A stretch of DNA of 64,000 nt from JADGRF01 sp035274465 (lineage in GTDB: Bacteria > Myxococcota_A > Polyangia > Polyangiales > JAFGIB01): assembly GCA_035274465.1 (NCBI GenBank), contig DATEOF010000174.1:7598-71597 (forward strand). Direction: 5' to 3'. Numbering within the stretch: the stretch's first letter is position 1; each line of letters opens with the position of its first letter. Below are positions 1 to 8,629 of the stretch, one piece after another. The position numbers were made by a program, and so were the translations under genes. Below the pieces are notes generated by a model. The model saw only the letters and a program-made list of their open reading frames with translations, was not told the DNA's origin and did no database searches.

Positions 1-316
1 CGGTTCTCGCTTCACGCGCAAGATCATGGAGCTCGGGAACTCGCTGATCGCACAATCAGCCGAATCCGGGGCCATGCCGACGCTGTACGCCGCTGTGTCT
101 CCGGACGCGCAGTCGGGCGACTTCATCGGGCCTTCGGGCTTGTTTGGACGCGCTGGATTTCCGGAAAAGCAGCGGGCCATGCGCGGCGCGTACGACCCGG
201 AGGCCATGCGAAAGCTCTGGGAGATCTCGGTGGAGCGCACGTCCGTGGACTACGCGGCCCTCGCACCGCCCGGCACCCGGCGGGCGTCCGGCCCGGCGGC
301 CCCTGCGCCACAGTGA
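1..316 (+). CDS. Short-chain dehydrogenase/reductase, C-terminal part (5' end outside window)
   Basis: The reading frame is open from the left edge, so only about the last 104 residues are present. The segment PTLYAAVSPDAQSGDFIGP, followed by a GFP stretch, matches the C-terminal region of the retinol/protochlorophyllide-reductase-like SDR family, which carries the pattern LYAA-x-x-P-x-x-x-G-x-x-x-GP. The Rossmann glycine motif and the YxxxK catalytic pair would lie upstream and cannot be checked. The tail after this segment is Pro/Ala/Arg rich and probably disordered. It ends 36 nt before pqqA in the same direction, so it may share a transcript with the PQQ operon, although nothing in the sequence ties it to PQQ. 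Family assignment is fairly secure; substrate is unknown. Confidence 0.7.
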   Translation, partial: GSRFTRKIMELGNSLIAQSAESGAMPTLYAAVSPDAQSGDFIGPSGLFGRAGFPEKQRAMRGAYDPEAMRKLWEISVERTSVDYAALAPPGTRRASGPAAPAPQ

Positions 317-352
317 GTTTACGCGGCGCATTCGAAGTGCTAGGAACCAGTC

Positions 353-487
353 ATGAACTCCTGGGAGACACCTTCATTCGTCGAAATCGATATGAGCGCC
401 GAGATCGGCGGCTACCAGGGGGACTACGGCGACGGCCCGAACGGTCCGGACCACCTCCCAGACTTCGTCGAGAACGAAGAGCGCTGA
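353..487 (+). CDS. pqqA: PQQ precursor peptide PqqA (44 aa)
   Basis: This 44-codon gene encodes the ribosomal precursor whose Glu and Tyr side chains are joined to form pyrroloquinoline quinone. The N-terminal part reads MNSWETPSFVEIDMSAEIGG, followed by Tyr21. Glu17 and Tyr21 are three residues apart (E-x3-Y), as required for the PqqE-catalysed cross-link, and the W-x-x-P-x-F-x-E lead-in resembles known PqqA peptides. The tail after Tyr21 is about 23 residues, acidic and Gly/Pro/Asp rich, so the peptide is longer than the usual 22-29 residues. A Shine-Dalgarno-like AGGAA lies about 6 nt before the ATG. pqqB follows after 30 nt. Identity rests on motif and operon position. Confidence 0.9.
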   Translation: MNSWETPSFVEIDMSAEIGGYQGDYGDGPNGPDHLPDFVENEER

Positions 488-517
488 AGTAGCTCTGGTC
501 GGCTCGGATCGTCCGCC

Positions 518-1438
518 ATGCATGTGCGCGTGCTCGGGTCTGCGGCCGGTGGAGGGTTTCCACAGTGGAACTGCGGTTGCGAGAACTGTCGCGCGGCCCG
601 TAGCGGCGCGCGCGACGTGGTCGCACGCACGCAGGAGTCCGTGGCGGTCAGCGCCGACGGCGAGAGCTGGTTCTTGCTCAACGCCTCGCCCGAGGTGCGC
701 GCGCAGATCGAGAGCTTCCCGGCGCTCCATCCGCGCGCGCCGCGCCACAGCCCGATCGCCGGCATCGTGTTGACCAACGGCGACCTCGATCACTGCCTGG
801 GCCTGCTGTCGCTGCGCGAGTCGTATCCGCTCGGCTTGTACGCGACGGCCAGCGTGGAGCGAGGCTTCCGCGAGGGCAACGTGCTGCACCGCACGCTGCA
901 GCGCTTCGCGGGGCAGCTGCGCTTCGAGCCGCTCGAGTTGGCCCAGCCGCGGCCCCTGACGCGCGCCGACGGCAGCCCGAGCGGTCTGACGATCGAGGCC
1001 GTGCCAGTGCCGGGCAAGCTGCCGATCCACCTCGAGAAGACCAGCCAGCCCAGCGCCGAAGACAACATCGGCCTGTTGATCCGCGAGCCCGCGCGCGGCC
1101 GCACGCTCGGCTACTTCCCCGCGGTCGCGGCCCCCTGCCCGCCGCTCACAGCTGCAGGTGCGGCGGTCGACTGTCTGTTCCTGGACGGGACGTTCTGGTC
1201 CAGCGACGAGCTGCCGCGGCTGGGGCTCGGCGAGAAGCGCGCCGAGGACATGGCGCACTGGCCGATCGGCGGCGAGCACGGCAGCCTGCAGTTCCTGCAG
1301 GGCCTTCTCGCGCCGCGCAAGATCTACATCCATATCAACAACACCAACCCGGTGCTGCGCAGCAACGGCAGCCAAGCCGCGCAGCTAACGGCGGCGGGCA
1401 TCGAGCTGGCCCACGACGGACTGGAGTTCACGCTGTGA
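518..1438 (+). CDS. pqqB: PQQ biosynthesis protein PqqB
   Basis: A 306-residue metallo-beta-lactamase-fold protein of the PqqB family, thought to act as an oxygenase/hydroxylase on the cross-linked PqqA-derived dipeptide before ring closure by PqqC. The N-terminus shows the family signature GSAAGGGFPQWNC, with structural Zn ligands Cys19, Cys21 and Cys24 (C-G-C-E-N-C). The metal motif in the first half is TNGDLDH (Asp89, Asp91, His92), the DLDH form characteristic of PqqB in place of the classical HxHxDH. Length is normal. The stop codon overlaps the GTG start of pqqC by 4 nt (GTGA), so the two are probably translationally coupled. Confidence 0.95.
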   Translation: MHVRVLGSAAGGGFPQWNCGCENCRAARSGARDVVARTQESVAVSADGESWFLLNASPEVRAQIESFPALHPRAPRHSPIAGIVLTNGDLDHCLGLLSLRESYPLGLYATASVERGFREGNVLHRTLQRFAGQLRFEPLELAQPRPLTRADGSPSGLTIEAVPVPGKLPIHLEKTSQPSAEDNIGLLIREPARGRTLGYFPAVAAPCPPLTAAGAAVDCLFLDGTFWSSDELPRLGLGEKRAEDMAHWPIGGEHGSLQFLQGLLAPRKIYIHINNTNPVLRSNGSQAAQLTAAGIELAHDGLEFTL

Positions 1439-2142
1439 GCGCGCCCCTCTCGCGGGAAGACTTCATCGAGCAGCTGCGGGCCGAGGGCGCTCGGCGCTAC
1501 CACGATCACCACCCGTTCCACGTGGCGATGCACGCCGGCAAGCTCAGCCGCGAGCAGCTGCAGGCCTGGGTGCGCAACCGTTTCTACTACCAGACACGCA
1601 TCCCGATCAAAGACGCGCTGATCCTGGCCAAGTCCGAGGACCCGGAGTTCCGCAGGCGCTGGATCCGCCGCATTCACGACCACGACGGCGAGCGGCCCGG
1701 TGAGGGCGGGCTCGCGCTCTGGCTGCGGCTGGCCACCGGCGTGGGCCTGGATCCCGACGAGGTCAATAGCCTGCGCGGGGTGTTGCCCGGCGTGCGCTTC
1801 GCCTGCGACGCCTACGTGCAGCTCGTGCGCGAGCGCAGCCTGCTGGAGGCGGTGGCCTCCTCGCTCACCGAGTTCTTCGCGCCGGACCTGATGTCGAAGC
1901 GCATCGCCGCCTGGGAGCAGCACTACCCCTGGGTGCAGCCCGAGCTGCTGGCGTACTTCCGCTCGCGCGTGCCGCGCGCCCGCACCGACTCCGAGGAAGC
2001 GATCGCCTACGTGGTCGAGCACGCCGCGAGCCGCGAGCAGCAAGCGGCCTGCGTGGCCGCGCTGATCCGCAAGACCGAGATCCTGTGGGGCCTTCTGGAC
2101 TGTGTCACGCTGGCGCACGCGCCCGAGCTGATGCGGCCATGA
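1435..2142 (+). CDS. pqqC: Pyrroloquinoline-quinone synthase PqqC
   Basis: A 235-residue all-helical enzyme of the PqqC/TenA-like fold that carries out the final ring closure and eight-electron oxidation of AHQQ to PQQ using O2. The conserved N-terminal blocks are present: YHDHHPFHVAMHAGKLS, then WVRNRFYYQTRIPIKDA, then the HDHDG segment. Their His, Arg and Tyr side chains line the PQQ pocket in characterised PqqC proteins. Translation begins at a GTG lying inside the pqqB stop and ends in an ATGA overlap with pqqD. Length is slightly below the roughly 250 residues typical of the family. Confidence 0.95.
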   Translation: MSAPLSREDFIEQLRAEGARRYHDHHPFHVAMHAGKLSREQLQAWVRNRFYYQTRIPIKDALILAKSEDPEFRRRWIRRIHDHDGERPGEGGLALWLRLATGVGLDPDEVNSLRGVLPGVRFACDAYVQLVRERSLLEAVASSLTEFFAPDLMSKRIAAWEQHYPWVQPELLAYFRSRVPRARTDSEEAIAYVVEHAASREQQAACVAALIRKTEILWGLLDCVTLAHAPELMRP

Positions 2143-2420
2143 TCGACAAGGCGAAAAAGCCACGCCTCGCCAGCAAGGTGCGGCTGCGCTTCGATCGCCA
2201 CAGCCAACGCCACATGCTGGTCTACCCCGACCGGGGCATGGAGTTGAACCCGAGCGCGGCGAGCATCCTAGAGCTGTGCACGGGCGAAAACAGCATTCAG
2301 ACCATCGTCGAGCGGCTGACTGCAGCCACAGGCGGCGATCCGGGCCAAGTCGAGGCGGACGTGCAAAGCTTCCTGGGCGCGCTGCTCGAGCGCGCGCTGA
2401 TCCGCCTGGACCATGACTGA
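2139..2420 (+). CDS. pqqD: PqqA-binding chaperone PqqD
   Basis: A 93-residue RiPP recognition element that binds the PqqA peptide and presents it to the radical SAM enzyme PqqE. The sequence fits the family: an N-terminal basic segment RLASKVRLRFD, the strand MLVYPDRGMELNPSAASIL, and a C-terminal helical region. The in-frame reading continues upstream, but the start chosen is the ATG overlapping the pqqC stop (ATGA), because it gives normal PqqD length and begins directly at the conserved region. The 3' end overlaps pqqE by 8 nt, so pqqD and pqqE are tightly coupled; in some organisms they are fused. Confidence 0.93.
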   Translation: MIDKAKKPRLASKVRLRFDRHSQRHMLVYPDRGMELNPSAASILELCTGENSIQTIVERLTAATGGDPGQVEADVQSFLGALLERALIRLDHD

Positions 2421-3513
2421 AGCGCCGAAAGCTCCACGGCCGTACACGCTCGTCGCCGAGCTCACGTACCGCTGTCCGCTGCGCTGTGCCTATTGCAGCA
2501 ACCCCGTGCACTACCCCGGCGCGCGCAACGAGCTCGACACGACAGCCTGGCAACAGCTGTTCGCGGAGGCCGAAGCGCTGGGCGTGGTGCAGCTGCACTT
2601 GACCGGCGGCGAGCCGCTGCTGCGGCGTGACCTCGAAGAACTGGTCAGCAGCGCGCGGGCGATCGGCCTCTACACGAGCTTGATCACCAGCGCCACGCCG
2701 CTGGCTCGCGAGCGGCTCGAGACGCTCGCGCAGCGCGGGCTGGACCACGTCCAGATCTCCGTGCAGGGCCTGCGCGATGCCGATGCGCTGCGCATCGCCG
2801 GCCGCTCCTGGCTGCCGGCCAAGCTGAACGCCGCGCGCTGGGTGCGCGAGCTCGGCCTGCCGCTGACGCTGAACGTGGTGCTGCACCGCGAGAACATCGA
2901 GCAGGTGCCGCAGCTGGTCGACCTCGCGCTCGAGCTCGGCGCCGAGCGGCTCGAGCTCGCCAACACGCAGTACCTCGGCTGGGCGCTCGAAAACCGCCTG
3001 GCGTTGTTGCCCAGCGCGGCGCAGATCGAGGCCGCGCGCGAGGCCGCGGCCAGCGCGCGCGACCAGCATCGCGGCAAGCTCGAGATCCTGTTCGTGCTGC
3101 CGGACTATCAGGCGGACGTGGTTCGGCCGTGCATGCAGGGCTGGGCGCGCCGCTACATCGTGGTCAGCCCGGACGGCATGATCCTGCCTTGCCATCAGGC
3201 CCACACGCTGCCGGGCTTGACCTGGGAGCGCGCGGGGCAGCGGCCGCTGCGAGAGATCTGGACGCACTCGGAGGCGCTCAATGCGTTCCGCGGTGAAGCC
3301 TGGATGCCCGAGCCCTGCCGCAGCTGCGAGCGGCGGACGCAAGACTTCGGGGGCTGCAGGTGCCAGGCGTTCGCGCTGACCGGCAAGGCCGCAGCGACGG
3401 ATCCCGCGTGTCCGCTCTCGCCGGATCACGGGCTGATCGGCGAAGCTCGCTTGCGTTCTGCGGGTATGCGCGAGGTGGTCGAGCTCAAGCGCCGCCGGGT
3501 CCCCTGGCGTTGA
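2413..3513 (+). CDS. pqqE: PqqA peptide cyclase PqqE (radical SAM, SPASM)
   Basis: A 366-residue radical SAM enzyme that forms the Glu-Tyr carbon-carbon bond in PqqA. The [4Fe-4S]-SAM motif is Cys21-x3-Cys25-x2-Cys28 in TYRCPLRCAYCSNP, identical in form to PqqE homologues, followed by the GGEPLLR SAM-binding loop. The C-terminal third carries the SPASM auxiliary-cluster cysteines: a Cys in RPCMQGW, one in ILPCHQ, then CRSCERR, GGCRCQAF and a final DPACPL. It is the last gene of the pqq operon. No pqqF or pqqG protease follows, so peptide trimming must be done by enzymes encoded elsewhere (inference). Confidence 0.95.
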   Translation: MTEAPKAPRPYTLVAELTYRCPLRCAYCSNPVHYPGARNELDTTAWQQLFAEAEALGVVQLHLTGGEPLLRRDLEELVSSARAIGLYTSLITSATPLARERLETLAQRGLDHVQISVQGLRDADALRIAGRSWLPAKLNAARWVRELGLPLTLNVVLHRENIEQVPQLVDLALELGAERLELANTQYLGWALENRLALLPSAAQIEAAREAAASARDQHRGKLEILFVLPDYQADVVRPCMQGWARRYIVVSPDGMILPCHQAHTLPGLTWERAGQRPLREIWTHSEALNAFRGEAWMPEPCRSCERRTQDFGGCRCQAFALTGKAAATDPACPLSPDHGLIGEARLRSAGMREVVELKRRRVPWR

Positions 3514-3577
3514 CCACATCTGTATACCTCCTGCGCCCCGCTGTTTCGTGCGATCGTCAGCCGACGTGGAGGGCACC

Positions 3578-5389
3578 ATGCTCAGCGCGCGTTGGTGGGC
3601 GTTACTGGCGTTCCTGGCAGTCCTGATCCCGCAGCCGAGGGCGGCGGAAGCCTGCGGCGGCTTCTTCTGCGGGTTTCAGCCGGTCGATCAGACGGCCGAG
3701 CGCATCGTGTTCAAGGTCAACGAGAACTCGGTGACCATGGTCACGCAGATCGCCTACACCGGCGCGGCTGCGGACTTCGCCTGGGTGCTGCCGTTGGGCG
3801 AGATCCCGGACGTGAAGAGCCTGGCAGTGTTTCCGCAACGCGCGTTGACCGCGCTGGATGCGAACACCGGGCCGCAGTTCCAGATGCCGGAGTCGTGCTC
3901 CACCGGTTTGGACAGCTTCGGTGGCGCGCGTGCCGCGGCGGGGTCAGCCGTTCCCCAGGCCGACGACGCGAGCGGCGTGACGGTGCACTTTCGCGCCGAG
4001 GTCGGGCCGTACGACGTGGCCGCGATCGAGTCCAAGGATCCGATGGCGCTCTACGACTGGCTGCGACAGAACAGCTTCAACGTGACCGAGATCATGCTGC
4101 CGTACATCCGTATCTATACCGCGGAGGGCATGAAGTTCATCGCGCTCAAGCTGCAGAAGATGAAGGACGTCAGCGACATTCAACCGTTCCGCTTCGATCT
4201 GCCCGGCAACTCGCCGTCGATCCCGCTGCGCATGACCGCGCTGGCCGCAGAGCCCGAGATGAGCGTGCTCGTATTCGTCTTCGGCAATGAGCGCTGGAAC
4301 GGCGCAAACTGGCCCGACGTGAAGATCGACGACAAGAAGATCTCGTGGAACGCCCGGAGCTATCCGATCAAGACCAACTGGGCCGCGCTGGTCGCGCGCG
4401 GCATCGACGAGGCCGGAGGTCGCGGCTGGGTGACCGAGCTGGCCGGAAGCAGTGCCTCGCTGAAGGCGTCGATCACGAGCTCGGGCTTCCGCACGCCCGA
4501 AGACATGGCCGCTGGCGCGATGCTGAGCTCGCTGATCGGCGACTCGACCTACGTGTCGCGCCTGTACGCGCGGCTGTCCGCCGAGGAGATGACCAGCGAT
4601 CCGATCTTCCACAAGGTCGCGACGGGCGACGTGTCCAGGGTCCACATGCTGCCGCGCTTCGCCGACAACCAGGACCTGTGCATGGACATCAACGTCCCGC
4701 CCGACCCGTGTTTGTTCGCGAGCTGCGGCGCGGGCGGCATCTGCCGGCCGGTAATGCCCGCGGGCGCGACGCAGGCGAGTCAGGCGGTCGCGGGCTGCGG
4801 CTGCCTGCCGGGTGCTACCGCGCGCACCACGCTCGATCCCGCGAGCGTGAGCCTGCAAGCTTCCGGCGGCCCCGCCGCGACGGTGGTCTGCCAGGACGCA
4901 CGCATGTCGTTCGTCAACCCCGGCGACACGATGCCGGACGGCTCGAAGATGGGCGATCCGTGCCTGAACTTCGACTGCGGCGAAAACGGCGCGTGCGTGG
5001 CCGTGAACATGACGCCGACCTGCATGTGCGACGAGGGGTTCGTCGCGATCGGCAGCTTCGACTCCGCCGGAGCGCGCAGCACCTCGTGCAGGAAGCCGAT
5101 GATCACGGTGCCCGCCCCGTTCTACCAACAGCGCCTACCCGACCTGCCGGCCGCGCTGCCCGGCGGCCGCAAGATGGCGAGCTCCAAGCTCCCGGTCATC
5201 CAGCCGAGCATGGACGACCTCGGCTCGCACGACGGAGCGCTGCCAGAGGCGGCGATTGGAGACGACGAGGAAGACGACGGCTGCGGTGTCGCCGCCGTCG
5301 GTGGCAGACGCGGCGCGAGCGCTTGCGGCTTCATCCTCGCGCTCACGCTGCTGACCTTCGTGCGCCGCCGTCGTGTCCGCCGCTCGTAG
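3578..5389 (+). CDS. DUF2330 surface protein with MYXO-CTERM-like tail
   Basis: A 603-residue exported protein. The ATG at 3578 is preceded by GGAGGG with 4-nt spacing and opens a signal peptide ending near PRAAEA. The mature protein begins ACGGFFCGF and contains the DUF2330 pattern (TAERIVFKVNE, then DFAWVLPLGEIPDV) over roughly residues 30-390. A Cys-rich stretch follows (about 370-520), including EGF-like pieces such as CGENGACVAV and CMCDEGFVAIG. The C-terminus is a sorting tail: acidic DDEEDDGCGVA, a hydrophobic segment CGFILALTLLTFV, then RRRRVRRS. This layout matches the MYXO-CTERM anchor, which is processed by a rhombosortase-like protease. Cellular role unknown. Confidence 0.85.
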   Translation: MLSARWWALLAFLAVLIPQPRAAEACGGFFCGFQPVDQTAERIVFKVNENSVTMVTQIAYTGAAADFAWVLPLGEIPDVKSLAVFPQRALTALDANTGPQFQMPESCSTGLDSFGGARAAAGSAVPQADDASGVTVHFRAEVGPYDVAAIESKDPMALYDWLRQNSFNVTEIMLPYIRIYTAEGMKFIALKLQKMKDVSDIQPFRFDLPGNSPSIPLRMTALAAEPEMSVLVFVFGNERWNGANWPDVKIDDKKISWNARSYPIKTNWAALVARGIDEAGGRGWVTELAGSSASLKASITSSGFRTPEDMAAGAMLSSLIGDSTYVSRLYARLSAEEMTSDPIFHKVATGDVSRVHMLPRFADNQDLCMDINVPPDPCLFASCGAGGICRPVMPAGATQASQAVAGCGCLPGATARTTLDPASVSLQASGGPAATVVCQDARMSFVNPGDTMPDGSKMGDPCLNFDCGENGACVAVNMTPTCMCDEGFVAIGSFDSAGARSTSCRKPMITVPAPFYQQRLPDLPAALPGGRKMASSKLPVIQPSMDDLGSHDGALPEAAIGDDEEDDGCGVAAVGGRRGASACGFILALTLLTFVRRRRVRRS

Positions 5390-5852
5390 CTGCGCAGCCC
5401 TGTTGCTCGCCGGTCTGCTCGCCTGTTCCAGCGAAGCCGACAGCGGCAGCATCGAAGCCGAGCTCGGCCAGGGCGAGATCGAATTCGCGCCCCTCGCCGA
5501 GGACGACACCCTGCCCTACGCCGCCGGCTCCCAGGGCGGACACCACGTCTTCATCAGCTTCCGCGCGCGCGGCATCGATCCCGAGCGCGTCCTGGTCAGC
5601 GTCGAGACCACGATCGAAGATCGCCCGAAGCTCACGCTACGCCGCGAAGGTCGAGTCAACTTCGAGCCGAGCGGCAAAGACACGCACGACTACGCCGGCT
5701 GGCCCGCGCAAATCCTGCTCGCACCGTGCCACGAGGGCGAGCGCGCCCACATCGCGGCCACCCTCACCGATCGCGAAGACCGATCGGTCGACCTCGAGCG
5801 CTGGATCCGCATCGGCGAAGGCCCCGAGCCCTCGGCGATGCTCTGCGACTAA
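5373..5852 (+). CDS. Small putative lipoprotein
   Basis: A 159-residue protein starting at a GTG inside the last codons of the DUF2330 gene (17-nt overlap), so it is probably translated from the same message. The N-terminus is a lipoprotein signal, MSAARSCAALLLAGLLAC, with Cys18 as the probable lipidation site after LLA. The body is hydrophilic and acidic with a predicted beta character (HHVFISFRARGI, RVLVSVETTIEDRPKLTLR) and two later Cys residues that could form a disulfide. I do not recognise the family. Pairing with the DUF2330 protein suggests the two act together at the envelope. The 3' end overlaps the convergent ppc gene by 4 nt. Confidence 0.75.
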   Translation: MSAARSCAALLLAGLLACSSEADSGSIEAELGQGEIEFAPLAEDDTLPYAAGSQGGHHVFISFRARGIDPERVLVSVETTIEDRPKLTLRREGRVNFEPSGKDTHDYAGWPAQILLAPCHEGERAHIAATLTDREDRSVDLERWIRIGEGPEPSAMLCD

Positions 5853-8527
5853 CCCGTGTTGCGCATGCCGGCGGCGATACCGTTCACGGTGACCAACAGC
5901 GCGTCCCACAGGCGCGGATCGTCGGTCGCGCGCGCACGGCGCAGCAGCTCGGCTTGCAGCACGTTCAACGGATCCACGTACGGGTTGCGCAGCTCGATCG
6001 TACGCTGCAGCTCGGGATCGCCTCCGAGCAACTCGGTCTGTGCCTTGGCCCGCAAGATCGAGGCGATCGTGCTGCGGCAACTCGCGCGCAGCTCCTGCCC
6101 GAGCGGTCGCAGATCATCCGAGACCAACACGCGATCGTAGTACGCCGCGATGTCTGGGTCTGCCTTCGCCAGCACCATCTCCAGCAGATCCAGCAGCGAG
6201 CGGAAGAACGGCCAGTCGCGCGCCAGCGCGCGCAGCTGCGACTCGGCGCCCTCCTCGAACAACACCATCAACGCCTCGCCCGCGCCCAGCCACGCCGGCA
6301 GGTGCAGGCGCGTCTGGGTCCAGGCGAAGATCCAGGGGATCGCGCGCAGGCTGCCCAGATCGACCGTGCCGTTGTTGCGGCGCGCCGGACGGCTGCCGAT
6401 GTTCAACCTGCCGAGCTCGCCGATCGGCGTGGCCAGCGTGAAGTAGCGCATGAAGTCCGGACCCTGCACCACGCGCCGGTATGCGCCCGTGGACAGCCGC
6501 CCGAGGCGCTGCATCAACGTGCGCTGATCGGGCGTGGGCGCAGCTGGCGGCTGCAGGGTGGCCTCGAGCGTGGCGTTCACGTACAGCTCGAAGCTCTCGA
6601 CCGCCACGTCGGGCAGACCGAACAGCGTCTCCATCGTCTCGCCCTGGATGGTCACGCGCAGGCGCGAGTCCACCGAGCCGGGCGGCTGCGACAGGATCGC
6701 GAGGTAGATCGGGCCACCGCCGCGACCGATCGTGCCGCCGCGGCCGTGGAACAGCGTGAGCTTGATGTCGTGCGCGCGGCAGGCCGTCACCACGTCTTCC
6801 TGCGCCGTGAACAGCGACCAGGCCGACGCCACACGGCCCGCGTCCTTGGTCGAGTCCGAGTAGCCGATCATCACCTCTTGCTCGCCGCGGATCAGCTCGC
6901 GGTACGCCGGGATCTCGAGCAAGCTCTCGAGCACCGCGCCCGCGTTCTCCAGATCGGCCAGCGTCTCGAACAACGGCACGACGCGCAGGTACGGCTTGAC
7001 CCCCGCCTCGCGCTGCAACAGGTACACCGCGAGCACGTCCGAGGCACGCGTGGCCATCGAGATCACGTAGGCGCCAAAGCACTCGGCCGGCCCCTTGGCA
7101 CACACCGCCAGCGTCGCCAGCACCTCGGTCAGCAGCGGATCGTCCGGCAGCTCGCGCGGCAACAGCGGGCGCTTGGACTTGAGCTCGCGCACCAAAAACT
7201 CGATGCGCTGGGCCTCCGGCCACTCGAGGTAGCTGCCGAGGTCGAGCGCTTGCGTGATGGCGTCGATGGCCCGCGCGTGCACCGAGGACTCCTGGCGGAT
7301 GTCGAGGCGCGTGAGCGACAGGCCGAACACGCTCACCCTGCGCAACACGTCCAGCAAGCGCCCGTCGGCCACGCTGTGTGCTCCGACCTGGATCAGCGAG
7401 TAATAGCAAAGCGACAGCGCGTCGAACAACTCCGACACGCGATCGTACGGCTTCGCCTCGAGCACCACGCGCTGCGGCCGCTCCGAGCTGATCAGCTGGC
7501 GGCCATCGCTCGGGGCGTCGCCGCGCGCCTTGATCAACTCAGCCTCGCAGAAGCGCTGCGTGGCGCCGAGCCGCGTCATCGCTTCCTTGATCACGGCACG
7601 GTAAGGCTCGGCGGTGTCGCCCGCGCGCTCTTGCAGCTGTGGGCTGCAGCGCGACAGCGAGAGCTCGTCGTGCAGCAGCTCGAGCTCGTGGTAGTAGAGC
7701 TCGGCGGCTTCCCAGCGCGACAAAAGACACACTTGCTCGGTCACCTTGGCGGTGACGTTGGGGTTGCCGTCGCGGTCGCCGCCCATCCAGGAACCGAAGC
7801 GCAGCGGCGCGACCTCGAGCGGCAGGCCGCTGCCCGTGACCTCGCGCATCGCTTGATCGAAGCGGCGCAGATACCCGGCCACCGCGTCCCACAGGATCTG
7901 GTCGAACAGCACCAGTCCGGCGCGGGCCTCTTCCACCGGCGTCGGACGCTTGCGCCGCAGCTCGTCGGTCTCCCACAGCGCGGTGATCTCGCGGCGCAGG
8001 CTCTCCAGAGTCTCTTCGCGCTCGGCGGGCAAGAGATCCGCGCTCTCGCCGCGAGCCAGCGCGGCGGCGATGCGCCGGTGCTTCTGCAGCAACGTGCGGC
8101 GGAGCGTCTGCGTGGGGTGGGCAGTCAGCACCAACTCCACGCGCAGGTTCGAGATGGCTTCGAGGACCTGGCTGGCGGGTACGCCGCGCTCCACGAAGCT
8201 GCGCAGCTCGCGCATGCTGGCCGAGACGCTGCCGGGCTCGGCCTGGCGCGCGCGGTACGTGCGCACGCGGTTGTGCTGCTCGGCGATATTGGCCAGCGCG
8301 AGGAAGTGCGCGAATGCGCGGCACAGCGGCAACGCCTGGTCGGCGTCGAGCGATGCCAACAGGCCGCGCAGCGCCTCGGCATCTTCCGCGCTACCAGAAC
8401 GCGCCCGCGTCGCGTACGACACCACTTCCTCGAGCAGCGCCGGCAGGCGCGGATCCTGCTGCGTGCGCAAGATCTCGTTCAGTAGATCGGCGAGCAACTT
8501 GACGTCGGCCTGCAAGGCAGCGTCCAC
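5849..8527 (-). CDS. ppc: Phosphoenolpyruvate carboxylase
   Basis: An 892-residue cytoplasmic enzyme that carboxylates PEP with bicarbonate to oxaloacetate, replenishing the TCA cycle. Both catalytic signatures are present: LTAHPTQT with catalytic His137, and later FHGRGGTIGRGGGP, the PEP-binding loop. The Arg/Asp motif GGDRDGNPNVT and the segment MIGYSDSTKDAG are also intact, and the protein ends with the strictly conserved GIAAGMRNTG. Length is normal for a bacterial PEPC. It is transcribed alone, convergent with the small lipoprotein gene (4-nt overlap) and divergent from the HIT gene. Confidence 0.97.
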   Translation of the reverse strand: MDAALQADVKLLADLLNEILRTQQDPRLPALLEEVVSYATRARSGSAEDAEALRGLLASLDADQALPLCRAFAHFLALANIAEQHNRVRTYRARQAEPGSVSASMRELRSFVERGVPASQVLEAISNLRVELVLTAHPTQTLRRTLLQKHRRIAAALARGESADLLPAEREETLESLRREITALWETDELRRKRPTPVEEARAGLVLFDQILWDAVAGYLRRFDQAMREVTGSGLPLEVAPLRFGSWMGGDRDGNPNVTAKVTEQVCLLSRWEAAELYYHELELLHDELSLSRCSPQLQERAGDTAEPYRAVIKEAMTRLGATQRFCEAELIKARGDAPSDGRQLISSERPQRVVLEAKPYDRVSELFDALSLCYYSLIQVGAHSVADGRLLDVLRRVSVFGLSLTRLDIRQESSVHARAIDAITQALDLGSYLEWPEAQRIEFLVRELKSKRPLLPRELPDDPLLTEVLATLAVCAKGPAECFGAYVISMATRASDVLAVYLLQREAGVKPYLRVVPLFETLADLENAGAVLESLLEIPAYRELIRGEQEVMIGYSDSTKDAGRVASAWSLFTAQEDVVTACRAHDIKLTLFHGRGGTIGRGGGPIYLAILSQPPGSVDSRLRVTIQGETMETLFGLPDVAVESFELYVNATLEATLQPPAAPTPDQRTLMQRLGRLSTGAYRRVVQGPDFMRYFTLATPIGELGRLNIGSRPARRNNGTVDLGSLRAIPWIFAWTQTRLHLPAWLGAGEALMVLFEEGAESQLRALARDWPFFRSLLDLLEMVLAKADPDIAAYYDRVLVSDDLRPLGQELRASCRSTIASILRAKAQTELLGGDPELQRTIELRNPYVDPLNVLQAELLRRARATDDPRLWDALLVTVNGIAAGMRNTG

Positions 8528-8629
8528 CGTGCACCTCCGTCGAACAAACTAGCGAGGGCTCATTTCGAGCGTCTTTCGAGTATGCATCGCAGCACGTCAC
8601 CAGCTAGGTTCTTTGCTACGCTGCCGGCC

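Noticed and set aside
1324..3579. A 751-codon open frame antisense to pqqCDE
   Set aside because: Shadow of the pqq genes; no domain and low-complexity Arg/Leu/Ala composition.
5726..8485. A 919-codon open frame antisense to ppc
   Set aside because: High GC creates long antisense frames; the ppc strand has complete catalytic motifs and the antisense product is Arg/Gln/Ala-rich without any family signature.
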